This document shows, one piece after another, positions 62,862-64,000 of a DNA stretch of 64,000 bases. This DNA is from Caballeronia terrestris (GTDB lineage: Bacteria > Pseudomonadota > Gammaproteobacteria > Burkholderiales > Burkholderiaceae), in assembly GCF_001544515.1 (NCBI RefSeq), contig NZ_FCOL02000020.1, positions 54,389-118,388 of the forward strand. Direction: 5' to 3'. Each line of letters starts with the position of its first letter. The stretch's first letter is position 1. Made by a program: the position numbers and the translations under genes. The notes under the pieces are model-generated. The model did not search any database. It was not told the DNA's origin and saw only the letters and a list, made by a program, of their open reading frames with translations.

Positions 62862-64000
62862 ATGGGTGCCGCATACAAAAGAGGTCTGCACATCAGCCTC
62901 AAGACAAGCTGCCTGATCCTCGCCACTGTTATCCCGGCGTTATCGATCGCACAGACCAACGCCGTGCAACCGAGCGCTGCAGTAGTCGCTCCTTGCTATC
63001 CGACCCAGGCCGATTGTGCGCGTGTCCAGATCGCGCCTGCTTTGAGCACGAGCACGCTCGCACAGGACGACATCCGTCGGGGGGCGCCGAGCCAACTTCT
63101 CGCCGCATCCGGCGACGGCGATTCAGCAGCAGCGTACGGACCCGATGCGGGCGATGGCAGCACGAGCAGCGGTACGCCGCCTGTCGTCTTCATCGGTGGT
63201 GGCGGGGCGAAGTCTGGTGGTGCTGTCAGCAGCGCGGCGGGCAATGGCAGCGGCTCTGCTGGTGGCGGAGTTAGCGCGGGTACGTCGGGCGCCGGTTCGG
63301 CAGGGCATGGATCGACGGGCGGTGGCGCGTCGGGAGGTGGATCGACCGGTGGTGGTTCGACGGGTGGTGGTTCGACCGGTGGTGGATCGACGGGCGGTGG
63401 ATCGACGGGCGGTGGTTCGACCGGTGGTGGCGATTCAGGCGGCGATGGATCGGGCGGCGGCGACGGCGGCGACGGCGGCGACAGTGGCGGCGGTCATGGT
63501 CATGGCCATGGGCACGGACATGGGCACGGACATGGGCACGGACATGGGCACGGTCATGGCGACGGTGATGGGCACGGTCACGGCGATGGTGATGGGCACG
63601 GTCACGGTGATGGTGATGGGCACGGTCACGGCGATGGTGATGGGCACGGTCACGGCGATGGTGATGGGCACGGTCACGGCGATGGTGATGGCCACGGTCA
63701 CGGCGACGGTCACGGCCACGGCGACGGCCCTGGTCACGGCGATGGACATGGCGATGGTCATGGTCACGGCGATGGTCATGGCGATGGTCCCGGTCACGGT
63801 CATGGTGACGGTCCTGGTCACGGCGATGGTCCCGGTCACGGCGGTGGCGAAGGTCACGGCGGTGGCGTGGGCCACGGCGGTGGCGAAGGTCACGGCGGCG
63901 GTGAAGGTCATGGCGGCGGTGAAGGCCACGGCGGTGGCGAAGGTCACGGCGGCGGTGAAGGTCATGGCGGCGGTGAAGGCCACGGCGGTGGCGAAGGTCA
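62862..64000 (+). CDS. Exported Gly-rich repeat protein with histidine-rich tracts (3' end outside window)
   Basis: At least 379 residues, open to the right edge. ATG 62862 is preceded by GGAGA at five bases; an in-frame ATG at 62841 adds seven residues. Signal peptide ends near ALSIAQTNA. About 100 ordinary residues, including a short Cys pair (CYPTQADCARV), are followed by STGGG repeats, a (HG)n run, HGHGDGDG repeats and GGGEGH repeats. No known enzyme domain. His, Asp and Glu spaced every second or third residue suggest divalent metal binding; the Ser/Gly part looks like a flexible linker. Secreted or surface location inferred. The very repetitive DNA is prone to copy-number change and assembly error. 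Confidence 0.75.
   Translation, partial: MGAAYKRGLHISLKTSCLILATVIPALSIAQTNAVQPSAAVVAPCYPTQADCARVQIAPALSTSTLAQDDIRRGAPSQLLAASGDGDSAAAYGPDAGDGSTSSGTPPVVFIGGGGAKSGGAVSSAAGNGSGSAGGGVSAGTSGAGSAGHGSTGGGASGGGSTGGGSTGGGSTGGGSTGGGSTGGGSTGGGDSGGDGSGGGDGGDGGDSGGGHGHGHGHGHGHGHGHGHGHGHGDGDGHGHGDGDGHGHGDGDGHGHGDGDGHGHGDGDGHGHGDGDGHGHGDGHGHGDGPGHGDGHGDGHGHGDGHGDGPGHGHGDGPGHGDGPGHGGGEGHGGGVGHGGGEGHGGGEGHGGGEGHGGGEGHGGGEGHGGGEGHGGGEG
63309..63440 (+). repeat. 15-bp tandem repeat encoding STGGG
   Basis: Unit about TCGACGGGTGGTGGT with silent changes (ACC/ACG, GGC/GGT), about seven to eight copies in frame. Confidence 0.85.
63490..64000 (+). repeat. Tandem repeats encoding HG, HGHGDGDG and GGGEGH units
   Basis: First a run of HG dipeptides (about 63490-63560, 12-bp unit CATGGGCACGGA). 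Then a 24-bp unit encoding HGHGDGDG (about 63560-63720) and less regular HGDG/GPGH variants. From about 63839 to the edge there is an 18-bp unit encoding GGGEGH. All stay in one reading frame. Confidence 0.85.

Noticed and set aside
63435..63983. A minus-strand frame of Ala/Thr/Val repeats.
   Set aside because: Antisense of the Gly/His repeat gene; the repeats keep it open. No start context or non-repeat domain.

Overview
The window is GC-rich, densely coding DNA with strong third-position GC bias. The gene families (two-partner secretion, DUF3088, OhrR/Ohr, SulP-STAS-cNMP fusions, family 2A encapsulin with TauABC) fit a Burkholderiaceae beta-proteobacterium of the Paraburkholderia/Caballeronia/Burkholderia type. 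No rRNA, tRNA, insertion sequence, integrase, phage gene or CRISPR array was seen. It reads as chromosomal or chromid accessory sequence holding several self-contained metabolic and stress modules. All function calls come from reading the sequence; no database search was run.

Layout. (1) 1-14.7 kb: a cyclic-nucleotide and surface module. A SAM-cyclase-AAA-TPR protein (cut by the left edge) diverges from a SulP anion transporter with a C-terminal cNMP-binding domain. Converging on it is a tight five-gene minus-strand operon: TpsA exoprotein, TpsB transporter, FecR-domain protein, a second SulP-STAS-cNMP transporter and a CHASE2 adenylate cyclase. (2) 14.9-21.4 kb: a polar amino-acid ABC importer with a HutC-type GntR regulator, divergent from a 2-oxoglutarate oxygenase and a FAD 2-hydroxyacid dehydrogenase. 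Two mirrored GCGGTATATAC sites overlap the two -10 boxes. (3) 21.4-28.8 kb: a three-gene RND efflux operon and a GT-B glycosyltransferase. (4) 28.9-31.6 kb: a peroxide/oxidant module (ohr, a small secreted protein, a VOC protein, msrA, ohrR). TCGCATGCGA-type operators lie at both the ohr and ohrR promoters, the latter as five 19-bp-spaced cores. (5) 31.7-40.1 kb: uppP, an outer-membrane barrel, a SulP transporter, an unknown protein behind an FNR-like box, glycogen phosphorylase and a small membrane protein.

(6) 40.1-50.9 kb: a sulfur module. tauABC (no tauD) diverges from rhodanese, serine O-acetyltransferase, an XRE regulator, a family 2A encapsulin shell and a cysteine desulfurase with a roughly 258-residue low-complexity N-terminal cargo extension. 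Next come an acyl-CoA-dehydrogenase-like flavoprotein, two CMD/AhpD-like proteins and a DUF3088 protein. The encapsulated desulfurase is the most striking system here. It belongs to a described class, but the gene set and control elements around it merit attention. (7) 51.1-55.5 kb: a PEP mutase/isocitrate lyase-family enzyme, an SRPBCC protein, a metE that has lost about its first 165 residues, and a GDSL-esterase lipoprotein. (8) 55.5-62.3 kb: a carboxylate uptake and catabolism module with LysR, a SAF-domain oxidoreductase, an ABM-domain protein, a beta-hydroxyacid dehydrogenase, and a divergent TRAP transporter with fused small and large membrane subunits. (9) 62.3-64 kb: a terminator, a gene-poor 0.5 kb, then the start of an exported Gly/Ser/Thr- and Gly/His/Asp-repeat protein cut by the right edge.
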